41,670 bases of DNA from JAVBNC01 sp031551765. Lineage in GTDB: Bacteria; Desulfobacterota; Desulfovibrionia; Desulfovibrionales; Desulfovibrionaceae. The stretch covers positions 1-41,670 of the forward strand of contig JAVBNC010000022.1 in NCBI GenBank assembly GCA_031551765.1. The letters are read 5' to 3'. The notes under the pieces were generated by a model that was given only the letters and a program-made list of their open reading frames with translations, did not search any database and was not told the DNA's origin. This document shows, one piece after another, positions 1 to 7,731 of the stretch (positions are counted from its first letter, which is position 1; every line of letters begins with the position of its first letter). The position numbers and the translations under genes are program-made.

Positions 1-1
1 C

Positions 2-64
2 TAGAGCAATTTCGCTATGAGATTGTCGCTTAACGGCGGGCAAAGCCCGCCTACGCCAATCTCG
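2..64 (+). repeat. Dispersed intergenic repeat, family 1, copy A
   Basis: Core reads GAGATTGTCGC, then TAACGGCGGG-CAAAG-CCCGCC, then CGCCAATCTCG. The outer GAGATTG and CAATCTC arms and the inner GGCGGGC/GCCCGCC arms make it a nested inverted repeat. Closely similar copies lie at 11913-11975 (opposite strand) and 38167-38214, and a decayed half copy at 32371-32420. All are intergenic, which fits a REP/MITE-like element. No coding capacity. Confidence 0.8.
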
Positions 65-95
65 CGGGCGTTGCTGCACTGCGTTCCGCAACACC

Positions 96-139
96 AGAGC
101 ATTTCATCCGCATAGACAATTTTAAAGTTGAAATGCTCT
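96..139 (-). terminator. Inverted repeat at the 3' end of the His/Gly-rich gene
   Basis: AGAGCATTTCA (96-106) and TGAAATGCTCT (129-139) are perfect 11-bp arms with a 22-nt loop. The repeat overlaps the stop codon of the minus-strand gene, so in its mRNA the hairpin forms at the very end of the message. There is no clear U-run, so it may protect the 3' end or be a repeat-family fragment (the AGAGCA start resembles the nearby family-1 repeat) rather than terminate. Confidence 0.45.
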
Positions 140-326
140 AATAATGGCCCCCATGCCCGCCGTGGCCACCACCGTGGCCACCGCCCCAGTGTCCTTCCTG
201 CAGGCTTGCCGTGGAATGCACCGCTTGAGTCTGAGAAAAATCCGCCGCCAGCAGCGTTACAGGCATGCTTGCGATAAGCGCCGCGGCAAGCAAGGCCGTC
301 CGCAGGGTGCGTATTGTGGTTTTCAT
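138..326 (-). CDS. Small exported His/Gly-rich protein
   Basis: 62-residue product. Residues 1-28 form a classical Sec signal peptide (positive start, hydrophobic core, LLAAD cleavage region). The mature part is only about 34 residues and ends in a Gly/His-rich tail (HWGGGHGGGHGGHGGHY) with six histidines. The start is well supported by AAGGAG six bases upstream. Alternating Gly-His tails bind Ni, Cu, Zn or Co in other proteins (for example the HypB and SlyD tails), so periplasmic metal binding is plausible, but that is inference. No named family is recognised. It is monocistronic, with repeats downstream and the long ugp leader upstream. It is real rather than chance because signal peptide and ribosome-binding site are both good. 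Confidence 0.75.
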   Translation of the reverse strand: MKTTIRTLRTALLAAALIASMPVTLLAADFSQTQAVHSTASLQEGHWGGGHGGGHGGHGGHY

Positions 327-688
327 AGCAATCTCCTTTATCTTATTGCTTCAGCGCGTAGCCTAAAAAATTAGAGCAGCGCTCTGATAATTTAAGCATA
401 ATGTATGCCATCTGAAGCCGAAGCACTGAGACCGGCGCAAACGTTGGAAGCTGTCCAAAGCAGTGTGCAATACCGGGAAAAATATTGCACAACTAAACCA
501 CGTGATTGCACAAATATTTTGCGATCTTCCCGGCGCCAGCGGCGCCGTTTTCTTTTCTGAAGCGATAGTCAGGGCAAAGCCCCGCGTACTCGACGCGATG
601 GGTATTTTTCTGTATTCTTTTCATATCCGCCGGATTCTTCCCCCCGGCCCCATCCGCCCGCAACGGGCGCCCTAGCCAGGAGGTTCCC
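327..688. other. Intergenic region with dyads ahead of ugpB
   Basis: No convincing gene. It holds a short palindrome AGAGC-AGC-GCTCT (373-385); a dyad TGTGCAATA (464-472) / TATTGCACA (483-491) followed by a further ATTGCACAA at 505-513, which looks like a regulator-binding cluster; and a terminator-like hairpin at 531-556. GGAGG just ahead of 689 is the ugpB ribosome-binding site. No strong -10/-35 pair could be fixed. Confidence 0.5.
531..556 (+). terminator. Rho-independent terminator-like hairpin upstream of ugpB
   Basis: CGGCGCC (531-537), loop AGC, GGCGCCG (541-547), followed by TTTTCTTTT. It faces the plus strand but no plus-strand gene precedes it. It could end a small RNA starting near the 464-513 dyads, or attenuate ugpB transcription. 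Confidence 0.55.
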
Positions 689-2011
689 ATGCGTCTTTGC
701 AAAGCCAAACGTCTGCTTCTTGTCGCCCTCATCTGCCTCATTCCCACCCTGGCCTTTGCCGCGCCGGTGAAAATCCAGTTCTGGCACGGCATGGGCGGCG
801 AACTGAACGACATCACCAACGACCTGGTCAAACGCTTCAACGCTTCCCAGGACAAGTACGAAGTGGTGCCGGTGTACAAAGGCACCTACGACCAGGTGAT
901 GACCGCCGCCATTGCGGCCTACCGCGCCAAAAAAGCCCCGCACCTGGTGCAGGTGTACGAAGTGGGCACGGCCAGCATGATGGCCGCCAAGGGCGCGATC
1001 AAGCCGGTGCACGAAATCATGGCCGGCGCGGGCACGCCCATCAACCCCAAAATGTTCCTGGCCCCCATTGCGGCCTACTACAGCACGCCGGACGGGAAAC
1101 TCCTGTCCATGCCCTTCAACTGCTCCACCACGGTGCTCTATTACAACAAAACGGCCATGAAAAAAGCCGGTCTGGACCCGGAAAAATTCCCGGCCACCTG
1201 GCCGGAAGTGGCCGCCGTGGGCAAAAAGATGAAGGACGCGGGCGCGGTGAAGTTCGGCATGGTTTCCGGCTGGCAGAGTTGGGTGCAGCTTGAAAGCTTC
1301 TCCACCTGGCACAACGTGCCGTTCGCCAGCAAGGAAAACGGCATGGCGGGCATGGACGCGGTGCTGATGGCCAACAGCCCCCTGCACGTGAAGCACATCG
1401 GCTTCCTGTCCCAGCAGATGAAAGAAGGCAACATGACCTACACGGGCCGCAAGTCCGAGCCCATCAACACTTTTACCAGCGGGGAAGCCGGGATTCTGAT
1501 GAACTCCTCCGGTTCCTACGCGGCCGTGAAGCTGGGCGCGAAATTCGACTGGGGCGTGGCCATGATCCCCTACTGGGCAGACGTGAAGGGCGCGCCGCAG
1601 AACACCTTGATCGGCGGAGCCACCATCTGGGCCATGTCCGGCCAGTCCAAGGCGGACGAGGCCGGGATAGCGGCTTTCTTCAACTTCCTGCTCAAGCCCG
1701 AGAACCAGTCCAATTTCCACAAGCAGACGGGGTATCTGCCTCTGACCATGGAAGGGTATGAGCTGACCAAGAAGGAAGGCTTCTACCAGAAGAACCCCGG
1801 CACGGACATCGGCATCCTTTCCCTGACGCAAAAGGCGCCCACAGCCAATTCCAAGGGCCTGCGCCTGGGCAACATGAACCAGCTGCGCGATATCGCGGAC
1901 GAAGAGCTGGAAGCCGTGTGGTCCGGCAAAAAGGACGCCAAGGCCGCCCTGGACAGCTTTGTCAAGCGCGGCAACGAAGTGCTCCGCCGCTTTGAACAGG
2001 TGAACAAGTAA
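689..2011 (+). CDS. ugpB: sn-glycerol-3-phosphate ABC transporter, periplasmic binding protein UgpB
   Basis: 440-residue periplasmic binding protein that delivers glycerol-3-phosphate and glycerophosphodiesters to the UgpAE permease. Residues 1-24 are a Sec signal peptide ending FAFAA-like before PVKIQFWHGM. It follows E. coli UgpB closely along its whole length as I recall that sequence: the FWHxMxGEL start, LVQVYEVGTASMMA, LYYNKTAMKKAGLDPE, the SGWQSWVQLE segment, and the end DEELEAVWSGKK...RGNEVLRRFE. Length matches the family (about 438). Start chosen at the ATG behind CCAGGAGG. First gene of ugpB-ugpA-ugpE; a strong hairpin follows the stop. No UgpC ATPase is encoded in this window. Confidence 0.93.
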   Translation: MRLCKAKRLLLVALICLIPTLAFAAPVKIQFWHGMGGELNDITNDLVKRFNASQDKYEVVPVYKGTYDQVMTAAIAAYRAKKAPHLVQVYEVGTASMMAAKGAIKPVHEIMAGAGTPINPKMFLAPIAAYYSTPDGKLLSMPFNCSTTVLYYNKTAMKKAGLDPEKFPATWPEVAAVGKKMKDAGAVKFGMVSGWQSWVQLESFSTWHNVPFASKENGMAGMDAVLMANSPLHVKHIGFLSQQMKEGNMTYTGRKSEPINTFTSGEAGILMNSSGSYAAVKLGAKFDWGVAMIPYWADVKGAPQNTLIGGATIWAMSGQSKADEAGIAAFFNFLLKPENQSNFHKQTGYLPLTMEGYELTKKEGFYQKNPGTDIGILSLTQKAPTANSKGLRLGNMNQLRDIADEELEAVWSGKKDAKAALDSFVKRGNEVLRRFEQVNK

Positions 2012-2018
2012 CACCTAC

Positions 2019-2049
2019 GCGGGGCCGTCCTTTTTGGGGACGGCCCCGC
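2019..2049 (+). terminator. Strong ugpB-ugpA intergenic hairpin
   Basis: Perfect 12-bp stem GCGGGGCCGTCC / GGACGGCCCCGC with a 7-nt T-rich loop, directly after the ugpB stop and 19 nt before ugpA. There is no U-run after it. Such hairpins after binding-protein genes usually stabilise the upstream message and lower permease expression, which is the likely role here. Confidence 0.7.
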
Positions 2050-2067
2050 ACGGTTTACGGACTTTTT

Positions 2068-2961
2068 ATGCAGGAAAAACGCGTCGCCTTCACCTCACCC
2101 CGCGCTTTCGGTCTGGCGCTGTGCTTTGTGCTGCCGCAGCTCTTGATCACGGCCATCTTCTTTTTCTACCCGGCGGGCCAGGCCGTCATGGGCTCGTTCT
2201 TTGTGGAAGACACCTTCGGGGCCACGCGCATTTTCGTGGGCCTGGAAAACTACGCGCGGCTGTTCACCAGCGGCGACTACCTGCACACCCTGACCGTGAC
2301 GGCCGTGTTCAGCCTGGCCACCGTGGCCCTGTCCATGTCCCTGGCCCTGCTGATGGCCATTGTGGCGGACCAGAGCCTGGCAGGCGCGCGCGTGTACAAG
2401 AGCATCGTGGTCATACCCTACGCCGTTGCCCCGCCCCTGGCCGGGGTGCTGTGGATGTTCCTGTTCAACCCGTCCGGCGGGGCCATGACCCAGGTGCTGG
2501 GCATGCTCGGCATCACCTGGAACCACATGATGAACGGCGACCAGGCCCTGCTGCTGGTGGTGCTGGCCGCTTCCTGGAAGCAGGTTTCCTACAATTTCCT
2601 TTTTTTCCTGGCCGGGCTGCAGGCCATACCCAAGTCCCTGGTGGAAGCGGCGGCCATTGACGGCGCGGGCTTCTGGCGGCGCTTTTCCAGCATTATTTTC
2701 CCGCTGCTCTCGCCCACCACCTTTTTCCTGCTGGTGGTGAACACCATTTACAGCCTGTTCGAAACCTTCGGCATCATCCACGCCGTAACCAGCGGCGGAC
2801 CGGCCCGGGCCACGGACACCCTGATCTACAAAGTGTACACCGACGGCTTTGTGGGCCTGGATTTCGGCGGCTCTTCCGCCCAGTCCGTGGTGCTGATGGT
2901 CCTGGTCATCGGCCTGACCTTTGTCCAGTTCCGCTACATTGAGAAGAAGGTGTCCTACTGA
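2068..2961 (+). CDS. ugpA: sn-glycerol-3-phosphate ABC transporter permease UgpA
   Basis: 297-residue inner-membrane permease of the MalF/UgpA class with six predicted membrane segments, beginning with LALCFVLPQLLITAIFFFYPAGQAV. The cytoplasmic EAA loop that docks the ATPase is visible as LVEAAAIDGAGFWRRFSSI near residues 190-208. The stop overlaps the ugpE start by one base (TGA/ATG sharing an A), so the two permeases are translationally coupled. Length matches E. coli UgpA (295). Confidence 0.92.
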   Translation: MQEKRVAFTSPRAFGLALCFVLPQLLITAIFFFYPAGQAVMGSFFVEDTFGATRIFVGLENYARLFTSGDYLHTLTVTAVFSLATVALSMSLALLMAIVADQSLAGARVYKSIVVIPYAVAPPLAGVLWMFLFNPSGGAMTQVLGMLGITWNHMMNGDQALLLVVLAASWKQVSYNFLFFLAGLQAIPKSLVEAAAIDGAGFWRRFSSIIFPLLSPTTFFLLVVNTIYSLFETFGIIHAVTSGGPARATDTLIYKVYTDGFVGLDFGGSSAQSVVLMVLVIGLTFVQFRYIEKKVSY

Positions 2962-3806
2962 TGGTCGAACGCAAAGGCGCGCACCGCGTGGTCAGCCACG
3001 CCATACTTATAGCCGGGGCATCCCTGGTGCTGCTGCCCCTGTATATCGCTCTGGTGGCCGCCAGCCACGAGTCCGCCGAACTGGTACGCGCCACCCCGCT
3101 GTGGTTCGGGACCAAGCTGCTGGACAACTTCGCGTCCGTGCTGGGCAAGGGTTTGCAGGCGGCGGGCGGCGCGCCTGTGTGGCGCATGCTGCTGAACAGC
3201 ACCATCATGGCGCTCGGCATCAGCGTGGGCAAGATCGCCATTTCGCTCATTTCCGCTTTCGCCATCGTCTATTTCCGCTTTCCGGGCCGCTCGCTATGTT
3301 TTTTCCTGATCTTCACCACGCTGATGCTGCCCGTGGAAGTACGCATCGTGCCCACCTTTGAGGTCGCCACCAATCTGGGCCTGGTAGACAACTACCTGGG
3401 CCTTATCCTGCCGCTCATCGCCTCGGCCACGGCCACTTTTCTTTACCGCCAGTTCTTTCTCACCATCCCGGAAGAGCTGCTGGAAGCCGCGCGCATTGAC
3501 GGCGCCGGTCCCTGGCGCTTTTTCGTGGACGTGGCCCTGCCGCTTTCCCGCACCAACACGGCGGCCCTGTTCGTGGTCACCTTCATTTACGGCTGGAACC
3601 AGTATCTCTGGCCGCTGCTGGTGACCAACCAGGAGGCCATGTACACCGTGGTCATGGCCATTCAGCGCATGGTCAACGTGCCGGACGCGCCCGTGGAGTG
3701 GAACCTGGTAATGACCACCGCCCTGCTCGGCCTTCTGCCGCCGCTGCTGGTGGTGCTGTGCATGCAGCGCCTGTTCATCAAGGGCCTGATCGAGACGGAA
3801 AAATAG
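2961..3806 (+). CDS. ugpE: sn-glycerol-3-phosphate ABC transporter permease UgpE
   Basis: 281-residue permease of the MalG/UgpE class, the heterodimer partner of UgpA. Six predicted membrane segments; EAA loop LLEAARIDGAGPWRFFVDVALPLS near residues 172-195; the C-terminus is a short basic cytoplasmic tail. It overlaps ugpA by one base. Length equals E. coli UgpE (281). No ugpC follows, and the next gene belongs to the dsr operon with its own promoter. The ATPase must come from elsewhere or be shared with another sugar transporter. Confidence 0.92.
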   Translation: MVERKGAHRVVSHAILIAGASLVLLPLYIALVAASHESAELVRATPLWFGTKLLDNFASVLGKGLQAAGGAPVWRMLLNSTIMALGISVGKIAISLISAFAIVYFRFPGRSLCFFLIFTTLMLPVEVRIVPTFEVATNLGLVDNYLGLILPLIASATATFLYRQFFLTIPEELLEAARIDGAGPWRFFVDVALPLSRTNTAALFVVTFIYGWNQYLWPLLVTNQEAMYTVVMAIQRMVNVPDAPVEWNLVMTTALLGLLPPLLVVLCMQRLFIKGLIETEK

Positions 3807-3883
3807 CGCTGGTTGCACCACTGCAACAATCCGGTAACTAAGGAAAAAATTCTATTTACCCGCGATAATTCTTTAGCGCGCGG

Positions 3884-3912
3884 TTGTGTTTTGGGTAAAA
3901 TTTTGCTATAAA
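3884..3912 (+). promoter_or_regulatory. Sigma70-type promoter of the rsbRD-dsrMKJOP operon
   Basis: TTGTGT (3884-3889), exactly 17 bases, TATAAA (3907-3912). It is the only good promoter between ugpE and the RsbRD-domain gene. The start site should fall near 3919, inside the palindrome at 3910-3925. Confidence 0.7.
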
Positions 3913-3925
3913 ATGTCGACATTTT
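3910..3925. promoter_or_regulatory. 16-bp palindrome over the -10 and start site (candidate operator)
   Basis: AAAATGTCGACATTTT is a perfect palindrome that begins within the -10 and spans the expected start site. That position suits a repressor. It does not match the Rex, Fur or CRP/FNR consensus that I know. The regulator is unknown. Confidence 0.5.
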
Positions 3926-3946
3926 GAATCGAGCCGGAGACCGCGC

Positions 3947-4489
3947 ATGCCCCTTGCCGAACACCTGATCAAAGGCCGCGAAACCCTGCTGACCCAATGG
4001 GTGCAGCGGGCGGACGCCGTGTACGCCTTTGAAACCGCGGGCTTTGTGCGTTCCAGCCAGGACAGCCTGTCCAACCCCGTGGGGCGGCGAACCCTGGAAG
4101 CGGCCGCCGCGCTGTTCGACGCCCTGCTCGCCCCGCGGCCGGACCAGCAGGCCCTTACCCCCGCCCTGACGGAATTCGTGAAAGTGCGGGCCGTGCAGGA
4201 TCTGCCCCCGGAAAAGGCCCTGGCCGCGCTGTTCGCTTTCAAGCCCCTGATCCGCGCCTATCTGGCGGCGGAAGCGGTGTTCGTGGATTTCGCCCTGCGC
4301 GAGGAACTGGCCGTCCTGGACGCGCGCGTCGACGAGCTGGCGCTGCTGTCCTTTGCCCTCTACTCCCGCTGCCGGGAAGAGCTGTTCCAACTGCGCCTGG
4401 CGGACATGCGGCGGCGTTCCGACGTGTTCGTGCGCCTGGCGCAACAGAGGGGCCAGTCCGGGCCGGAAGAAGAGACCCCCGGCGCCTGA
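3947..4489 (+). CDS. RsbRD N-terminal-domain protein
   Basis: 180-residue all-helical cytoplasmic protein that resembles the RsbRD_N (RsbT co-antagonist N-terminal) sensor domain: an opening LIKGRETLLTQWV helix, a central LPPEKALAALFAFKPLIRAYL segment, and a long helix ending ALYSRCREELFQLRL. It has no STAS or kinase domain, so it is a stand-alone sensor-like module. In Desulfovibrio genomes such a protein is commonly encoded just ahead of dsrM. Here it is the first gene behind the 3884-3912 promoter and 86 bases upstream of dsrM. A signalling or regulatory link to the Dsr complex is inference. Confidence 0.75.
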   Translation: MPLAEHLIKGRETLLTQWVQRADAVYAFETAGFVRSSQDSLSNPVGRRTLEAAAALFDALLAPRPDQQALTPALTEFVKVRAVQDLPPEKALAALFAFKPLIRAYLAAEAVFVDFALREELAVLDARVDELALLSFALYSRCREELFQLRLADMRRRSDVFVRLAQQRGQSGPEEETPGA

Positions 4490-4575
4490 GTGCGTTTGAA
4501 CGCGGCCCATTTGCGGCCGCGATGAATTTTGCTTGAGATCAGCCTCACACGGCATTGCAACCAAGGAGAAGCTTT

Positions 4576-5601
4576 ATGGCTCTTTCCCTTCTGGCGGCCC
4601 TGTCCATAGCCCTGGTGGCCTGGTCAGGCGCCACGGCCGGGTACGCGCCCCCGCAGTACCTGCTCGGCATTGTGCTGCCGCTGGCCGCCGTGCTGGTGTT
4701 CCTGGCGGGCGTGTGCTGCCGCATCGCGCAGTGGGCCGCGCGGCCCGTGCCCTTTCCCATAGCCACCACGGGCGGGCAGCAGAAATCCCTGCCCTGGATC
4801 AAGCCTTCCTGTCTGGAAGCCCCGTCCACCAGGCTGGGGGTTGTGGGCCGCATGCTGCTGGAAGTGCTGTTTTTCCGCTCCCTGTTCCGCAACACCCAGG
4901 CGGAACTGGTGGCGGACACGCCCCAGGGCGGCGGCAGGCTGGTGTACTGGTCCTCCAAGTGGCTGTGGGTGTTTTCCATCCTCTTCCACTACTCGCTCCT
5001 GATGGTCTTCATCCGCCATTTCCGCTTTTTCCTGGAGCCGGTGCCCATTTGCATCCAGGCGGCGGAATTCCTGGACGGCATCCTCCAGGTCGGGGTGCCG
5101 CGCCTGTTCATGAGCGACGCCCTGCTGCTGGCGGGCATCCTGCTCCTGCTCATGCGCCGTCTGGCCGACGCCAAATTGCGCTACATCTCGCTCCCGGCGG
5201 ACTATTTCCCGCTTTTCCTGCTCATCGGCGTGGCTGTTTCCGGCATTTCCATGCGCTACTTCACCAAGGTGGACGTGGCCTCGGTCAAGGTGCTGACCAT
5301 GGGCCTGGTGACCTTCTCCCCCACGCTCCCGGCCAACATCGGCCCGGCCTTTTTCGTGCATATCGCCTTTGTCAGCGCGCTGCTCATCTATTTCCCTTTC
5401 AGCAAGCTGATGCACATGGGCGGCATTTTCCTCTCGCCCACGCGGAACCTGCCCAACAACTCCAGGGAAGTGATGCACATAAACCCCTGGAACGGCCCCA
5501 AAAAGTACCGCACCTACGAGGAATATGAGGACGAGTTCCGCGACGCCATGGCCGAAGCCGGTCTGCCGCTGGAAAAGCAACCCGAAAACGCCCCGGAATA
5601 A
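4576..5601 (+). CDS. dsrM: DsrM, membrane cytochrome b subunit of the sulfite-reduction complex
   Basis: 341-residue inner-membrane protein of the NarI/HdrE-like family that carries heme b and exchanges electrons with menaquinol. About six hydrophobic segments; membrane histidines in the KWLWVFSILFHYSLLMVFIRHF and FFVHIAFVSALLIYFPFSKLMHMGG segments are the likely heme ligands. The C-terminal tail is hydrophilic and acidic. Start at 4576 rather than the upstream TTG at 4555 because AAGGAG lies 8 bases before the ATG and the hydrophobic signal starts at once. DsrK follows after 9 bases. Confidence 0.93.
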   Translation: MALSLLAALSIALVAWSGATAGYAPPQYLLGIVLPLAAVLVFLAGVCCRIAQWAARPVPFPIATTGGQQKSLPWIKPSCLEAPSTRLGVVGRMLLEVLFFRSLFRNTQAELVADTPQGGGRLVYWSSKWLWVFSILFHYSLLMVFIRHFRFFLEPVPICIQAAEFLDGILQVGVPRLFMSDALLLAGILLLLMRRLADAKLRYISLPADYFPLFLLIGVAVSGISMRYFTKVDVASVKVLTMGLVTFSPTLPANIGPAFFVHIAFVSALLIYFPFSKLMHMGGIFLSPTRNLPNNSREVMHINPWNGPKKYRTYEEYEDEFRDAMAEAGLPLEKQPENAPE

Positions 5602-5610
5602 GGATATACC

Positions 5611-7296
5611 ATGGCCAAACTGCCTTCTCCCCAAGACCTGGCCGCGTCCAGCCTGGCCAAGTTCCCCGGCGCGAGCCTGGAAGGGACCGGATGGATGCGG
5701 ACCAAGCCGGTATTCACGCCCGGCTCCTTCTGCTACCCGGCCAAAGTGGACACCATGCGCGGCCTGGGCATGCCCAATCCCCACGAGTGGGCCCCGGAAA
5801 AGGACGACTGGAACCTGCCGGAAAACTGGGAAAAAATTATCTATGAGGCGTTCAAGGACCGGCTGAAAAAATACCGCTCCCTCAAGCTGTTCATGGATAT
5901 CTGCGTGCGCTGCGGCGCCTGCGCGGACAAATGCCACTTCTTCCTGGGCACCGGCGACCCCAAGAACATGCCCGTCTTGCGGGCGGAACTGCTGCGTTCC
6001 GTGTACCGCAAGGACTTCACCACCACGGGGCGCCTGTTGGGCAAGGCCGCAGGGGCGCGTTCCCTGGACAAGGACATCATCAAGGAGTGGTTCTCCTACT
6101 TCTACCAGTGCACGGAATGCCGCCGCTGTTCGCTGTTCTGCCCCTACGGCATCGACACGGCGGAAATCACCATGGCCGCGCGCGAGCTGCTGCACGAAGT
6201 GGGCCTGGGCATCAACTGGATCATGGACCCGGTTTCCAACTGCAACCGCACCGGGAACCACCTGGGCATCCAGCCCCACGCCTTCAAGGAAATCGTGGAG
6301 TTCCTCTGCGAGGACATCGAGACGATCACCGGCATCAATATCAAGCCGCCCTTCAATGAAAAAGGGCATGAAGTGCTGTTCATCACCCCCTCCGGCGACG
6401 TGTTCGCGGACCCGGGCATTTATACCTTTATGGGCTATCTCATGCTCTTCCATGAGATAGGCCTGGACTACACCCTGTCCACCTACGCCTCGGAAGGCGG
6501 GAACTTCGGCTCCTTCACCTCCGCCGAGATGATGAAAAAGATCAACGCCAAGATGTACGCGGAAGCCGAACGCCTTGGCAGCCGCTGGATTCTGGGCGGG
6601 GAATGCGGGCACATGTGGCGGGTGGTGCACCAGTACATGGTGACCATGAACGGCCCCACGCCCAAGAACATGCGCACCCCGGTCAGCCCTATCACGGGCA
6701 CGGAGTTCAAGCACGCCGCCGCCACCAAAATGGTGCACATCGCGGAATTCACGGCGGACCTGATCAAGCACGGCAAGCTGAACCTGAAGCCTTCGCGCAA
6801 CGACCACCTGACCGTGACCTTCCACGATTCCTGCAACCCGGCCCGGGGCATGGGCCTTTTGGAAGAGCCGCGCGAAGTGCTGCGCGCCGTGTGCAACAAT
6901 TTCGTGGAAATGCCCGAGCACACCATCCGCGAGGAAACCTTCTGCTGCGGTTCCGGTTCCGGCCTGAACACCGAGGAAATCATGGAACTGCGCATGCGCG
7001 CGGGCATGCCGCGCGGGAACGCGTTGCGCTACGTGCAGCAGACGGCAAATGTCAACGCCATGGCCTGTATCTGCGCCATTGACAGGGCCACGCTGCCCCC
7101 GCTGGCGGACTACTGGGCCCCCGGCGTCACGGTAAGCGGTTTGCACGAACTGGTGGCCAACGCCCTGGTGATGAAGGGCGAGATCCCCCGCACCACGGAC
7201 CTGCGCCAGGAAGACTTGGAATTCCCCGACGAGGAGCCGGACGACGCTGTTGATGCAGCTGACGCGGCCGGCGCGGAACAAGGGGAGGGCGCCTAA
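5611..7296 (+). CDS. dsrK: DsrK, HdrD-like iron-sulfur catalytic subunit
   Basis: 561-residue cytoplasmic subunit, homologous to heterodisulfide reductase HdrD, thought to act on the DsrC trisulfide/disulfide. Two ferredoxin-type [4Fe-4S] sites: C98-x2-C101-x2-C104-x3-C108 and C167-x2-C170-x2-C173-x3-C177. The C-terminal half carries CCG-type motifs, seen as FHDSCNPARGMG and ETFCCGSGSGLN, which bind the noncubane catalytic cluster. The last ~25 residues are Asp/Glu/Ala-rich. The stop abuts the dsrJ ATG directly. Confidence 0.95.
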   Translation: MAKLPSPQDLAASSLAKFPGASLEGTGWMRTKPVFTPGSFCYPAKVDTMRGLGMPNPHEWAPEKDDWNLPENWEKIIYEAFKDRLKKYRSLKLFMDICVRCGACADKCHFFLGTGDPKNMPVLRAELLRSVYRKDFTTTGRLLGKAAGARSLDKDIIKEWFSYFYQCTECRRCSLFCPYGIDTAEITMAARELLHEVGLGINWIMDPVSNCNRTGNHLGIQPHAFKEIVEFLCEDIETITGINIKPPFNEKGHEVLFITPSGDVFADPGIYTFMGYLMLFHEIGLDYTLSTYASEGGNFGSFTSAEMMKKINAKMYAEAERLGSRWILGGECGHMWRVVHQYMVTMNGPTPKNMRTPVSPITGTEFKHAAATKMVHIAEFTADLIKHGKLNLKPSRNDHLTVTFHDSCNPARGMGLLEEPREVLRAVCNNFVEMPEHTIREETFCCGSGSGLNTEEIMELRMRAGMPRGNALRYVQQTANVNAMACICAIDRATLPPLADYWAPGVTVSGLHELVANALVMKGEIPRTTDLRQEDLEFPDEEPDDAVDAADAAGAEQGEGA

Positions 7297-7731
7297 ATGT
7301 ACAACCGCCGCTACATCATTCCCGGCATTCTGGTCTTTATCGTGCTTTTTTCCGCACCCTTCTGGGCCAACGCACTGTCGTCGTCCAAAAAGCCGTACAA
7401 ACGGCCGGAACTGGCCCTGCCCGCCGACGCCACCGAGTGCGTGGAGCCCACGGAATACATGCGCGCGGAGCACATGCGCATTCTCAACGAGTGGCGCGAT
7501 GCGGCCATGCGCGACGGCAAACGCATGTACAAGTCGTCCACGGGCAAGGTCTGGGAAGTGAGCCTGCAGAACACCTGCATGAAGTGCCACAACGACAAGG
7601 CCAACTTCTGCGACAGCTGTCACACCAGCAACAGCGTGGATCCCTACTGCTGGAGCTGCCATATCGAGCCGAAAAAACCGGCCGCTCAAAAGTCTCTTGC
7701 CCAAAAGCTTCTTGGGGGGGCTAGAAAATGA
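7297..7731 (+). CDS. dsrJ: DsrJ, periplasmic triheme cytochrome c
   Basis: 144-residue triheme cytochrome c anchored by an uncleaved N-terminal helix (residues 7-25). Three CxxCH sites: CMKCH 94-98, CDSCH 105-109, CWSCH 118-122. Cys48 in the segment ATECVEPTEYMR matches the conserved cysteine that serves as an unusual distal heme ligand in DsrJ. It faces the periplasm and passes electrons to or from DsrO. It overlaps dsrO by four bases (ATGA). Confidence 0.95.
   Translation: MYNRRYIIPGILVFIVLFSAPFWANALSSSKKPYKRPELALPADATECVEPTEYMRAEHMRILNEWRDAAMRDGKRMYKSSTGKVWEVSLQNTCMKCHNDKANFCDSCHTSNSVDPYCWSCHIEPKKPAAQKSLAQKLLGGARK

Noticed and set aside
463..675. A 70-residue plus-strand ORF upstream of ugpB
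   Set aside because: It runs across the terminator-like hairpin, has no ribosome-binding site and no recognisable family.
4624..7704. A 1026-residue minus-strand frame opposite dsrM-dsrK-dsrJ
   Set aside because: Antisense shadow of a conserved high-GC coding region; Ala/Gly/His/Arg-rich with no family features and no ribosome-binding site.
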